Source of the DNA: JBHHZM01 sp046758065
GTDB lineage: Bacteria > Pseudomonadota > Alphaproteobacteria > JAAXGF01
Direction of reading: 5' to 3'
Assembly: GCA_046758065.1 (NCBI GenBank)
Contig: JBHHZM010000041.1
Span: forward strand, 1 to 23,257
DNA length: 23,257 nucleotides
Under the pieces are notes generated by a model. That model made no database searches and had not been told where the DNA came from. It was given only the letters and a program-made list of their open reading frames with translations. Shown in pieces: positions 14,944 through 22,583 of this stretch (the stretch's first letter is position 1; each line of letters starts with the position of its first letter). The position numbers and the translations under genes are program-made.

Positions 14944-15540
14944 TCAGCCGTTGGTTCGCTGGCAGGTGGAAGGCAGGTCGACGCTCAGTTCGGCGATCTC
15001 GGGTCCGCGCAGCGCCTCGACAACGGGAAGAATGCACTCGTCGATGTTTTCGGGTCGCAGGGGGCCGACGTGCTTGTAGCGGATGCGCCCTTCACGATCG
15101 ACGATGAAAGTCTCGGGTAGGCCGTAGACGCCCCAGTCGATTCCGACGCGGCCGTCGAGGTCGGCGCCCGCGCGCCGATAGGGATCGCCGAGACGATCGA
15201 GCCAGCGGCGCACGTCCCCGGGCTTGTCCTTGTAGTTGATGCCGTAGACCGACACGAGGTCCTCTTCGTTGAGACGCTTGAGCACCGGATGTTCGACCCT
15301 GCAGGGGATGCACCAGGAGGCGAAGAAGTTGACGAGGCGCACGTCGCCTTTGAGGTCGGCGTCCGAGAGTCCGTGCTCGCGACCCGAAACCGGCGGCAGA
15401 TCGAACGCGGGCGCCGGCTTGTCGATCAACGGCGAGGGCAGCACGTCGCGATAGCTCATCGTCAGTCCGACGGCGAGCGCCAGCGCCAGCGCCGCGAAGA
15501 CGGCGAGCGGCAGGACGAAGCGCAACCGCGGCAGCGTCAC
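14944..15540 (-). CDS. ccmG: thiol:disulfide interchange protein CcmG/DsbE
   Basis: A 198-residue periplasmic thioredoxin-like protein anchored by an N-terminal membrane helix (about 8-27). The active site is 'FFASWCIPCRVEHP' with C77 and C80, and the acidic 'YGINYKDKP' region and cis-Pro loop ('YGLPETFIVD') are present. It reduces CcmH and apocytochrome thiols. The start is a GTG at 15540, one base after the ccmF stop codon, with no strong ribosome binding site, so translation is probably coupled to ccmF. Gene order and residues leave little doubt. Confidence 0.96.
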   Translation of the reverse strand: MTLPRLRFVLPLAVFAALALALAVGLTMSYRDVLPSPLIDKPAPAFDLPPVSGREHGLSDADLKGDVRLVNFFASWCIPCRVEHPVLKRLNEEDLVSVYGINYKDKPGDVRRWLDRLGDPYRRAGADLDGRVGIDWGVYGLPETFIVDREGRIRYKHVGPLRPENIDECILPVVEALRGPEIAELSVDLPSTCQRTNG

Positions 15541-15541
15541 C

Positions 15542-17533
15542 TTATGCCGCCTGCGGGCTCGGCCCCGCCGGCCGGCCGCGCGCCCGGCGCGTCGGTGCGC
15601 CGATCCTGAGACGCCGGTCGCTCAGGCTGATCCCGCCGCCGATCACCATGACGACGGCGCCAAGCCAGATCCAGGGCACCAGCGGGTTGTGGTAGATGCG
15701 GGTCGCCCAGCCGCCGTCTTCGGTCGGATCGCCGATCACCGCATAGAGGTCCGCCAACCAGGTGGTGTGGATCGCCGCTTCGGTCGTCGGCATCCGCTGC
15801 ACCGGATAAAGCCGCTTCTCGGGCCACATGCGGGCGACCGCGCGACCGCCGCGGGTGACCTCGAACTCACCGCGCTGGGCAGTGTAGTTGGGGCCAGGAA
15901 CCTCGCGCGCGCCCTTGAAGGTGAAGAGATAGCCCGCCACCGCGACCGATTCGCCCGGGTGCATCACCTGGATCGCCTCGCTTCTCCAAGCCTGCGAGGC
16001 GACGATCCCGGCGAGCGCGATGGCGAGGCCGGCGTGTGCGATCGTCATGCCCCAGGCCGAACGCGGCAGGTACCGCGCGCGCTTCCACGACTCGCCGATT
16101 GGCGCGCGGAACAGCTTGAGCCGCCCGCCGAGCTCGACCAGCGCGCCGACGAACAACCAGGCGGCGAGACCGATACCGAGCGCCGGCAGAAGCGACGCTC
16201 CGCCCGCCAGCGACCAGCTCGCGAGCGCGGCAAGCACCGCGGCGACCAAGGCGAACCTGAGGCGGGAAACCGCGCCGGCGAGATCGGCGCGTTTCCACGG
16301 CATCATCGGGCCGACCGCGGTCAGCGCGACGAGCGGCACCATGATCGGTCCGAAGGTCATGTCGAAATAAGGCGGGCCGACCGAGACCTTGCCGCCGCCG
16401 AGCGCGTCGAGCGCCAGCGGATACAAGGTCCCCAGCAGCACGGTGGCGCAAGCGGTCGAGAGCAGGAGGTTGTTGAACACCAGCATACCCTCGCGCGAGA
16501 TCGGCGCGAACAGGCCGCCCGCCTTGAGCCGCGGCGCGCGCACCGCATAGAGCGCGAGCGAGCCGCCGATGACGATGACGAGGAAGATGAGGATGAACAA
16601 CCCGCGCTCGGGGTCGGAGGCGAACGCGTGCACCGAGGTCAAAACGCCCGAACGCACCAGGAAGGTCCCGAGCAGACTGAGCGAGAAGGCGATTATGGCG
16701 AGCAGAACGGTCCAGCTCTTGAGCGTGTCGCGCTTCTCGGTGACGATCGCCGAATGCAGCAGCGCGGTGCCCGCGAGCCAGGGCATGAACGAGGCGTTTT
16801 CCACCGGGTCCCAGAACCAGAAGCCGCCCCAGCCGAGTTCGTAGTAGGCCCACCAGCTTCCCATCGCAATGCCGAGGGTGAGAAACGTCCACGCAGCCAG
16901 CGTCCAGGGCCGCACCCAGCGCGCCCAGGCGGCGTCGACCCGGCCCTCGATCAGCGCCGCAACGGCGAAGGAAAACGCCATCGAGAACCCGACGTAGCCG
17001 AGGTAGAGAAACGGCGGGTGGAACGCGAGCCCGGGATCCTGCAACAGCGGATTGAGGTCGCGGCCGTCAACGGGCGCCGGATCGAGCCTGAGGAACGGGT
17101 TCGAGGTGAACAGCAGGAAGGCGAGAAAGCCGACGGCGATCCACGCCTGAACGCCGAGCACCCGGGCGCGCAGGGCCGGCGGGAGATTGCCGCCGAAGGC
17201 CGCGACCGCGAAGCCGAAGACGGCGAGGATAAACACCCAGAGAATGAGCGAGCCCTCGTGGTTGCCCCAGACGCCGGTGATCTTGTAGAGCATCGGCATC
17301 GCCGAGTTCGAGTTCTCGGCGACGTTGGCGACGCTGAAGTCGGATGTGGCATACGCATAGGTCAGGCTGGCAAAGGCGACGGTAATGAACAGGAGCTGCG
17401 CCAGGCTCGCCGGCCGCGCCGCCGCCATCCAGGCTTCGTCGCCACGCGCCGCGCCGATCATCGGCACCGCGCCCTGCACGAGCGCGACGAGGAGCGCGAG
17501 GATCAGCGCGAAATGACCGATCTCGGCGGTCAT
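15542..17533 (-). CDS. ccmF: cytochrome c haem lyase subunit CcmF
   Basis: A membrane protein of about 663 residues with many (about 15) hydrophobic helices. It carries the tryptophan-rich haem-handling motif 'WGGFWFWDPVENASFMPWLA' (the WWD domain) and conserved His residues on both sides ('GNHEGSL', 'TALLHSAIVTEKRD'). It forms the haem lyase with CcmH and CcmI. I take ATG 17533 as the start because it shares ATGA with the ccmE stop codon (17530-17532); a GTG at 17548 is the alternative. Family-typical length. Confidence 0.97.
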   Translation of the reverse strand: MTAEIGHFALILALLVALVQGAVPMIGAARGDEAWMAAARPASLAQLLFITVAFASLTYAYATSDFSVANVAENSNSAMPMLYKITGVWGNHEGSLILWVFILAVFGFAVAAFGGNLPPALRARVLGVQAWIAVGFLAFLLFTSNPFLRLDPAPVDGRDLNPLLQDPGLAFHPPFLYLGYVGFSMAFSFAVAALIEGRVDAAWARWVRPWTLAAWTFLTLGIAMGSWWAYYELGWGGFWFWDPVENASFMPWLAGTALLHSAIVTEKRDTLKSWTVLLAIIAFSLSLLGTFLVRSGVLTSVHAFASDPERGLFILIFLVIVIGGSLALYAVRAPRLKAGGLFAPISREGMLVFNNLLLSTACATVLLGTLYPLALDALGGGKVSVGPPYFDMTFGPIMVPLVALTAVGPMMPWKRADLAGAVSRLRFALVAAVLAALASWSLAGGASLLPALGIGLAAWLFVGALVELGGRLKLFRAPIGESWKRARYLPRSAWGMTIAHAGLAIALAGIVASQAWRSEAIQVMHPGESVAVAGYLFTFKGAREVPGPNYTAQRGEFEVTRGGRAVARMWPEKRLYPVQRMPTTEAAIHTTWLADLYAVIGDPTEDGGWATRIYHNPLVPWIWLGAVVMVIGGGISLSDRRLRIGAPTRRARGRPAGPSPQAA

Positions 17534-17970
17534 GGCGCACCCCGCCACTGACCGGATTTCTTGAGCGCTTCGGCGACCTCGGGCGGCATGTACTTTTCAT
17601 CGTGCTTGGCGAGCACGCCGTCGGCGACGAACACGCCGCCGCCGTCGAGCACGCCTTCGGCGACCACGCCCTGTCCCTCGCGGAACAGGTCGGGCAGCAT
17701 GCCCCGGAAGGTCACGGGCACGGTGTCGGTCAGGTCGGTTACGCGGAATTCGACCGTCAATCCGTCGTCGAGACGCTTGACGCTGCCCTCCTCGACGAGG
17801 CCGCCGAGACGAAAGCGCCGACCCTCGGGGATGTGCTTTTCGGCAAGCTCCGAGGGGCTGTAGAAAAACACCAGGCTGTCCTGGAAAGCGAACAGTACGA
17901 GCGCCGTCGCCGCGCCCACAAGGACCATGCCGGCGGCGACGAAAGCGAGCCTGCGGTGTTTACGCTTCAT
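17530..17970 (-). CDS. ccmE: haem chaperone CcmE
   Basis: A 146-residue periplasmic haem chaperone with an N-terminal membrane anchor (about 8-29). The haem-binding H123 lies in 'LAKHDEKYMPPE', the canonical HxxxY-type motif with Y127, after a beta-barrel OB-fold domain. It receives haem from CcmABCD and delivers it to CcmF. ATG 17970 (MKRKHRR) is chosen over an open upstream frame because it begins just before the anchor; it overlaps ccmD by 11 bp, and the 3' end overlaps ccmF by 4 bp. Confidence 0.97.
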   Translation of the reverse strand: MKRKHRRLAFVAAGMVLVGAATALVLFAFQDSLVFFYSPSELAEKHIPEGRRFRLGGLVEEGSVKRLDDGLTVEFRVTDLTDTVPVTFRGMLPDLFREGQGVVAEGVLDGGGVFVADGVLAKHDEKYMPPEVAEALKKSGQWRGAP

Positions 17971-18169
17971 CGCCGGTGCGTGCCCTGCGCGTATGCGCGG
18001 AGTCCCTGGGGCGGGCGCGCCTGAGCGCCTCGAGTTCGGTCTCGCGCGCACGCAGGCTCCGCCGACTCGCCGCCAACAGCCCGGCCATCACCACTGCGGC
18101 GACGGCGAAGGCGGACCAGACGAAGACCGCGTAACCGCCCATGGCGAGAAAATCACCGATCGTTTCCAA
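17960..18169 (-). CDS. ccmD: haem exporter subunit CcmD
   Basis: A 69-residue single-span membrane protein. The N-terminal 'FLAMGGYAVFVWSAF' followed by a hydrophobic helix (about 13-34) and a basic, Arg-rich cytoplasmic tail is typical of alphaproteobacterial CcmD, although the usual 'WPAY' reads 'WSAF' here. The start is a TTG at 18169 with AAGGGA 5-7 bases upstream; the conserved residues just after it support this start. It stabilises the CcmC-CcmE complex. The long tail overlaps ccmE by 11 bp. Confidence 0.88.
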   Translation of the reverse strand: METIGDFLAMGGYAVFVWSAFAVAAVVMAGLLAASRRSLRARETELEALRRARPRDSAHTRRARTGDEA

Positions 18170-18243
18170 GTCGTTCCCTTTGAAGTCGCTGAGCTGCCGT
18201 GGCGGCTCCGTTCCCGGGCTCGTGCCGGCCTCGAGTCAGCAAC

Positions 18244-18272
18244 GATATAAGGATTGGATCCCGGTGCGTCCA
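18244..18272 (-). promoter_or_regulatory. possible weak internal promoter between ccmC and ccmD
   Basis: In the only long gap of the ccm cluster, the minus strand reads TGGACG, 17 bp, TATATC (each 4 of 6 to sigma-70 consensus), about 75 bases before the ccmD start. The match is weak and could be chance. Confidence 0.25.
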
Positions 18273-18298
18273 GTCGAACCGTAGGGTTGGTCGCGGTC

Positions 18299-19057
18299 TC
18301 AGCGTCCTGCGGCGGCGGTGCGCCCGGTCGCCGGACGGCCATGCTCGACCTGGGCGATCTGCAAGGCGCGGATCTTGCGGATGGTGATCTCGGCGCGCAT
18401 GCGCAGGAGAACTACGGCGACATAATACACGGTAAAGCCGATCGCCATCACCAGGAGCGGCATGAGCATCGAAGCGTCGATCGACGGCCCGCCCATTCGC
18501 ATCACGCTCGCCGGCTGATGCAGCGTATTCCACCACTCGACCGAGAACTTGATGATCGGCACGTTGACGAAACCGACCAGCGCCAGGATCGCCGCCGCGC
18601 GCGCGCCGCGCGCCGGGTCGTCGAAGGCATCGATCAGCGCCATGTAGCCGAGGTAGAGGAAGAACAGGATCAGCACCGAGGTCAGCCGCGCGTCCCACAC
18701 CCAGAACGTGCCCCACATCGGCTTGCCCCAGAGCGAGCCGCTGACCAGCGCGATGAGGGTGAAGGCGGCACCGATCGGCGCCGAGGCGCGCGCCGCGATG
18801 TCGGCCAGGGGATGCTTCCAGATCAGGCCGACGGCGCTCGCCACAGCCATCACGGTATAGACGAAAAGCGCCATCCACGCCGCCGGGACATGCACGAACA
18901 TGATGCGCACGCTTTCGCCCTGCTGGTAGTCGGGCGGCGCGACGAACAGCGCGAGGTAGAGCCCGACGCCGATCAGCAGCGCGCTTCCCCACACCGCCCA
19001 GGGCAGGATCGCGGCCGAAAGGCGCATGAAACGCGTCGGGTTGGCAAAACGGTACAT
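18299..19057 (-). CDS. ccmC: haem exporter permease CcmC
   Basis: A 252-residue protein with six membrane helices and the CcmC-type WWD motif 'WGTFWVWDARLTS' (115-127). The flanking haem-ligand His residues are H56 in 'IMFVHVPAAW' and H180 in 'WWNTLHQPAS'. It attaches haem to CcmE in the periplasm. ATG 19057 follows the ccmB stop by 9 bp. The 129-bp gap to ccmD is the longest in the cluster. Confidence 0.97.
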   Translation of the reverse strand: MYRFANPTRFMRLSAAILPWAVWGSALLIGVGLYLALFVAPPDYQQGESVRIMFVHVPAAWMALFVYTVMAVASAVGLIWKHPLADIAARASAPIGAAFTLIALVSGSLWGKPMWGTFWVWDARLTSVLILFFLYLGYMALIDAFDDPARGARAAAILALVGFVNVPIIKFSVEWWNTLHQPASVMRMGGPSIDASMLMPLLVMAIGFTVYYVAVVLLRMRAEITIRKIRALQIAQVEHGRPATGRTAAAGR

Positions 19058-19066
19058 CGTCCGAAC

Positions 19067-19732
19067 CTACTCCAGAGAAAGCCGCAAGGCGGCGGCCGCC
19101 GCCCAGGGCGCAAGCGGCAGGGCGGCGAGCAGCAGGCCGCCTAGCACCAGCAGATGGGGCCGCGCCGCGAGACCGTAGATCGCCGCGTCGACGGCACCCA
19201 CGCCGAAGATAAGCACGGGAATGTAAAGCGGCAAGACGAGCAAGCTGATCAGGACGCCGCCGCGCCGGAGGCTGACCGTCAGCGCCGCGCCGATCGCACC
19301 GATCAGGCTGAGCACCGGAGTGCCCAGCGCCATCGCCGCGATCAGCGCGACGAAGCCGCGAGAGTCCATGTGAAGCAGAACGGCAAGCAACGGCGCCGCG
19401 ATCACCAGCGGCAGGCCGGTGGTCAGCCAGTGCCCGAGGCATTTGGCGAGCACGGTGATTTCGAGCGGGAACGGCGCGAGCGCGAACAGCTCGAGGCTGC
19501 CGTCGTCGTGATCGGCGCGAAACAGGCGGTCGAGCGCAAGCATCGCAGCGAGCAGCGCCGCAACCCAGATGACACCGGCGGCGATGCGCGCCAGCGTGGT
19601 CGGCTCGGGGCCGATCCCGAACGGGAACAGCGTGATGGCGAGGACGAAGAAGATCACCACGTTGGCGCTGTCGCTGCCGCGTTTGAACGCCAGGTGCAGA
19701 TCGCGGCGGACGATCCAGACAAAGCGGTTCAC
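19067..19732 (-). CDS. ccmB: haem exporter permease CcmB
   Basis: A 221-residue membrane subunit of the CcmAB ABC complex with about six helices, and the family-typical N-terminus 'RRDLHLAFKRGSD' and 'FALAPFPLEITVLAKCLGHW'. The start is a GTG at 19732 that shares GTGA with the ccmA stop. With CcmA it drives release of holo-CcmE from CcmC by ATP hydrolysis. Confidence 0.96.
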   Translation of the reverse strand: MNRFVWIVRRDLHLAFKRGSDSANVVIFFVLAITLFPFGIGPEPTTLARIAAGVIWVAALLAAMLALDRLFRADHDDGSLELFALAPFPLEITVLAKCLGHWLTTGLPLVIAAPLLAVLLHMDSRGFVALIAAMALGTPVLSLIGAIGAALTVSLRRGGVLISLLVLPLYIPVLIFGVGAVDAAIYGLAARPHLLVLGGLLLAALPLAPWAAAAALRLSLE

Positions 19733-20367
19733 GACGCGCCGCCCAACTCGATCCGGCGCGCCCCCGGCACCTCGAGGCCGGTGTGGGTGGCCACCACCAC
19801 CAGACCGCCGCCGGCGCGCTGCTCGGCGATCAGCGTCTCGACCACGCCGACCGAGGATTCGTCGAGGGTCACCGTCGGCTCATCGAGCAGCCACAGGGGC
19901 GCCGGCGCGGCGGCAATGCGGGCGAGCGCGAGGCGGCGGTGTTGGCCGGCCGAGAGCAGCGCCGCCGGCACGTCCGCGAGATGGTCGATGCCGAGACGAT
20001 CGAGCGCCGCCGCCGCCCGCGCCGCGGCACCCGCGCCGCCGTAGAGTCCGGCCCAGAAGGTGAGGTTCTCGGCGACGGTGAGCTGCCGTTTTACCGCGTT
20101 GTGATGACCGACGTAAGCGAGCCGCGCGCGATGCGCTTCGGCATCGTCGGCGACGTCGGCGCCGTTCCAGAAGATTCGTCCGGCGGCGGGCGCCAGGAGC
20201 CCGGCGAGCAGACGCAACAGGCTCGACTTGCCGCTGCCGTTGGGACCGGTGAGGACGAGCGCTTCGCCGGGACCGAGCGCGAAATGGAGATCGCGAAACA
20301 CCAGGCGCTCACCGCGCACGCAGACCAGATCCTCGGCCGCCAGCCCGTGTCGGGATGCACGGTTCAC
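19729..20367 (-). CDS. ccmA: haem exporter ATP-binding protein CcmA
   Basis: A 212-residue ABC ATPase: Walker A 'GPNGSGKSSLL' (41-51), signature 'LLSAGQHRRLALARI', Walker B 'LWLLDEPTVTLD', and H-loop 'VVVATHTGL'. Short single-domain CcmA length. The start is a GTG at 20367; an upstream ribosome binding site is poor, and 78 bp separate it from the ligase gene. No terminator is visible in that gap, so the ccm operon may receive read-through from the Liv/ligase operon as well as its own promoter. Confidence 0.96.
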   Translation of the reverse strand: MNRASRHGLAAEDLVCVRGERLVFRDLHFALGPGEALVLTGPNGSGKSSLLRLLAGLLAPAAGRIFWNGADVADDAEAHRARLAYVGHHNAVKRQLTVAENLTFWAGLYGGAGAAARAAAALDRLGIDHLADVPAALLSAGQHRRLALARIAAAPAPLWLLDEPTVTLDESSVGVVETLIAEQRAGGGLVVVATHTGLEVPGARRIELGGAS

Positions 20368-20445
20368 GGCGCCGCCGGAGCGGGGTTTGCGATTCGCGGT
20401 GAGAGCCTGTCTTTCACGATTTTCCGTGCCGCTTCCGTTTGCGGT

Positions 20446-21690
20446 TCAGACGAGTTTGCGCAGATCTTCGATGACCTTGCCGTCGTTGGGCAGGCTGCCG
20501 GGGGCGACGAGTTCGACCCGCCCTTTGAGCTTGCACACCGCCTGCAGCGACTCGGCGACCGCAGCGACAAGGCCTTCGGGCGCGCCTTCGGTCTCACAGC
20601 GCAGCGTCATGACGTCCATGTTCGCGGCCCGATCGACGACGAGACGCGCCTTCCTCACCTCGGGATGGCGCGCGACGACCGCGGCAATCTGTTCGGGATG
20701 GACGAACATGCCCTTGACCTTGGTGGTCTGGTCGGCGCGCCCCAGCCAGCCTTTGATCCGCATGTTGGTGCGGCCACAAGGGCTGACGCTCGGCAATACC
20801 GCCGAGAGATCGCCGGTGGCGAAACGGATAAGAGGATATTCGGGAGCGAACACCGTGACCACCACCTCGCCGACTTCGCCGTCACCGACCGGGTCGCCGG
20901 TACCGGGCGTGACGATTTCGACGATCACGTCCTCGTCGACGATCATGCCTTGGCGCGCGAACGATTCGTAGGCGACGAGGCCGAGATCGGCGGTGCCGTA
21001 GCATTGCAGCACATCCACGCCATAGCCGCCGAGCGCGGCGCGCAGCCCCGGCGGCAGCGCTTCGCCCGAGACCAGCGCCTTGGCAAGGCTCGAAGTGTCG
21101 AGGTCCAGCTCGCGGCCTTTTTCCAGAAGAATCCGGAGGAACGAGGGCGTGCCGCCGTATGCCTGCGGCCGCAGGTCGGCAATCGCCTGCGCCTGTTGCT
21201 CGGTATTGCCGACGCCGCCGGGAAAGACGGCGCAGCCCAGCGCCTCGGCGGCGCTGTCGATCATCATGCCGGCGGGAGTCAGGTGGTAGGAAAAGCTGTT
21301 GTGCACCAGGTCGCCGGCGCGCACGCCGGCGGCGAACAGCGCGCGGGCGAATCGCCAGTAATCGGGGCGCCGCCCCTGGGGATCGTAGATCGGACCGGGC
21401 GAGCAGAAGACGCGGGCGAGCGCCCCGGACTCGACTGTGGCGAGGCCGCCGAATAGGGGCCGCGTCTTCTGTCGTTCGATCAGTTCCGACTTGCGGGTCA
21501 CCGGCAGACCGGCGAGCGCTTCGCGGCTCGTCACCGCCGCCGGATCGACGTCGGCGAAGAGTGCGGCGAAATGCGGCGCGTTGGCCTTGGTGTGGGCGAT
21601 CTGTCCGGGAAGCCGCGCGAACAGGTCGCGTTCGCGGGCCGCGGGATCGCGGGTCTCGCGCGCGTCGTAGTGGGCGTCCGCCTGGCTCAC
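20446..21690 (-). CDS. phenylacetate-CoA-ligase-like (AMP-forming) acyl-CoA ligase
   Basis: A 414-residue adenylate-forming enzyme of the PaaK type. Visible marks are 'SYHLTPAGMMIDSAAEALG', 'YGGTPSFLRILLEKG', 'SGEALPPGLRAAL', 'LQCYGTADLGLVAYE' (the AMP-binding Y-G-T/S-x-E-like region), 'LIRFATGDLS' (D contacts the ribose) and the C-terminal lid start 'GRADQTTKVKGMFVHPEQI'. It probably activates an aromatic or related carboxylic acid to its CoA thioester. A canonical phosphate-binding loop (S/T-G-T/S-T-G) is replaced by 'VFCSPGPIYDPQG', as in the PaaK subgroup tied to Liv transporters. The start is a GTG at 21690, 10 bp after livF. Coupling to the ABC transporter suggests capture of the imported acid. 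The exact substrate is unknown. Confidence 0.88.
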   Translation of the reverse strand: MSQADAHYDARETRDPAARERDLFARLPGQIAHTKANAPHFAALFADVDPAAVTSREALAGLPVTRKSELIERQKTRPLFGGLATVESGALARVFCSPGPIYDPQGRRPDYWRFARALFAAGVRAGDLVHNSFSYHLTPAGMMIDSAAEALGCAVFPGGVGNTEQQAQAIADLRPQAYGGTPSFLRILLEKGRELDLDTSSLAKALVSGEALPPGLRAALGGYGVDVLQCYGTADLGLVAYESFARQGMIVDEDVIVEIVTPGTGDPVGDGEVGEVVVTVFAPEYPLIRFATGDLSAVLPSVSPCGRTNMRIKGWLGRADQTTKVKGMFVHPEQIAAVVARHPEVRKARLVVDRAANMDVMTLRCETEGAPEGLVAAVAESLQAVCKLKGRVELVAPGSLPNDGKVIEDLRKLV

Positions 21691-21700
21691 GGCGCGGCCC

Positions 21701-22552
21701 TCACAGCCAGCGCTTGCGGCGCTTGTAATGCTTGACGTCGCGATAGCTCCTGCGGCCGCTGGCCGAAAGGCCGAGGTAGAATTCCTTGACGTCCTCGTTT
21801 TCCCTGAGCGTCGCGGCGTCGCCGTCGAGGACGATGCGGCCGTTCTCGAGGATGTAGCCGTAACTCGCGTAGCGCAACGCCATGTTGGTGTTCTGCTCGG
21901 CCAGCAGGAAGGTCACGCCTTCCTTTTCGTTGAGCCGCCTGACGATTTCGAAAATCTCCTCGACGAGTTGCGGTGCGAGCCCCATCGACGGCTCGTCGAG
22001 CAGGATCATTTTCGGTCGCGACATCAGCGCGCGACCAATCGCGCACATCTGCTGTTCGCCGCCCGAAGTGTAGCCCGCCTGCGCCTTGCGCCGCTTCCTG
22101 AGGCGGGGGAAATAACCGTAGACCTTGTCGAGGTCCGCCTGCACCGCCGCCGCCCCGTCGGTGCGGGTGTAGGCGCCGGTCAACAGGTTCTCCTCGACGG
22201 TCAGATGCTCGAAACAATGCCGGCCTTCCATCACTTGAATGACGCCGCGTTTGACCAGATCATTGGCGGTGAGACGATCGATGCGTTCGCCCATGAGCTC
22301 GATCGAGCCCTTGGTGACGTCGCCGCGCTCGGCGCGCAGCAGGTTGGAAATCGCCTTGAGCGTCGTTGTCTTGCCGGCGCCGTTGGCCCCGAGGAGGGCG
22401 ACGATGCCCCCCTCGGGAACCTCGAGCGAGACCCCTTTCAACACCAGAATGACGTGATCGTAGATGACCTCGATATTGTTGACGCGCAGCACCGGCCGAC
22501 GACTTGCATCGTCGGCCGGCGTCTGCGGCGCCAATGCCGGGTTCTCGCTCAT
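21701..22552 (-). CDS. branched-chain amino acid-type ABC transporter ATP-binding protein (LivF-like)
   Basis: A 283-residue ABC ATPase of the LivF group: Walker A 'GANGAGKTTT' (55-64), signature 'SGGEQQMCAIGRALM' (163-177), Walker B 'KMILLDEPSMGLAP' with D186/E187, and 'LLAEQNTNMAL' with the LivF-type Gln at the H-loop. It is about 45 residues longer than E. coli LivF, from an N-terminal extension (about 20) and a basic C-terminal tail ('RDVKHYKRRKRWL'), a tail I associate with Liv transporters next to acyl-CoA ligases. Starts 31 bp after the substrate-binding protein gene. The permeases and LivG should lie beyond the right edge. Confidence 0.93.
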   Translation of the reverse strand: MSENPALAPQTPADDASRRPVLRVNNIEVIYDHVILVLKGVSLEVPEGGIVALLGANGAGKTTTLKAISNLLRAERGDVTKGSIELMGERIDRLTANDLVKRGVIQVMEGRHCFEHLTVEENLLTGAYTRTDGAAAVQADLDKVYGYFPRLRKRRKAQAGYTSGGEQQMCAIGRALMSRPKMILLDEPSMGLAPQLVEEIFEIVRRLNEKEGVTFLLAEQNTNMALRYASYGYILENGRIVLDGDAATLRENEDVKEFYLGLSASGRRSYRDVKHYKRRKRWL

Positions 22553-22583
22553 CGGCGTCCTTCCGTCCGTTCGAGGCGGACGC

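Noticed and set aside
15689..17551. Plus-strand open frame of about 620 codons opposite ccmF
   Set aside because: It is the complement of the membrane helices of CcmF; the product is a highly charged Arg/Glu-rich string with no fold.
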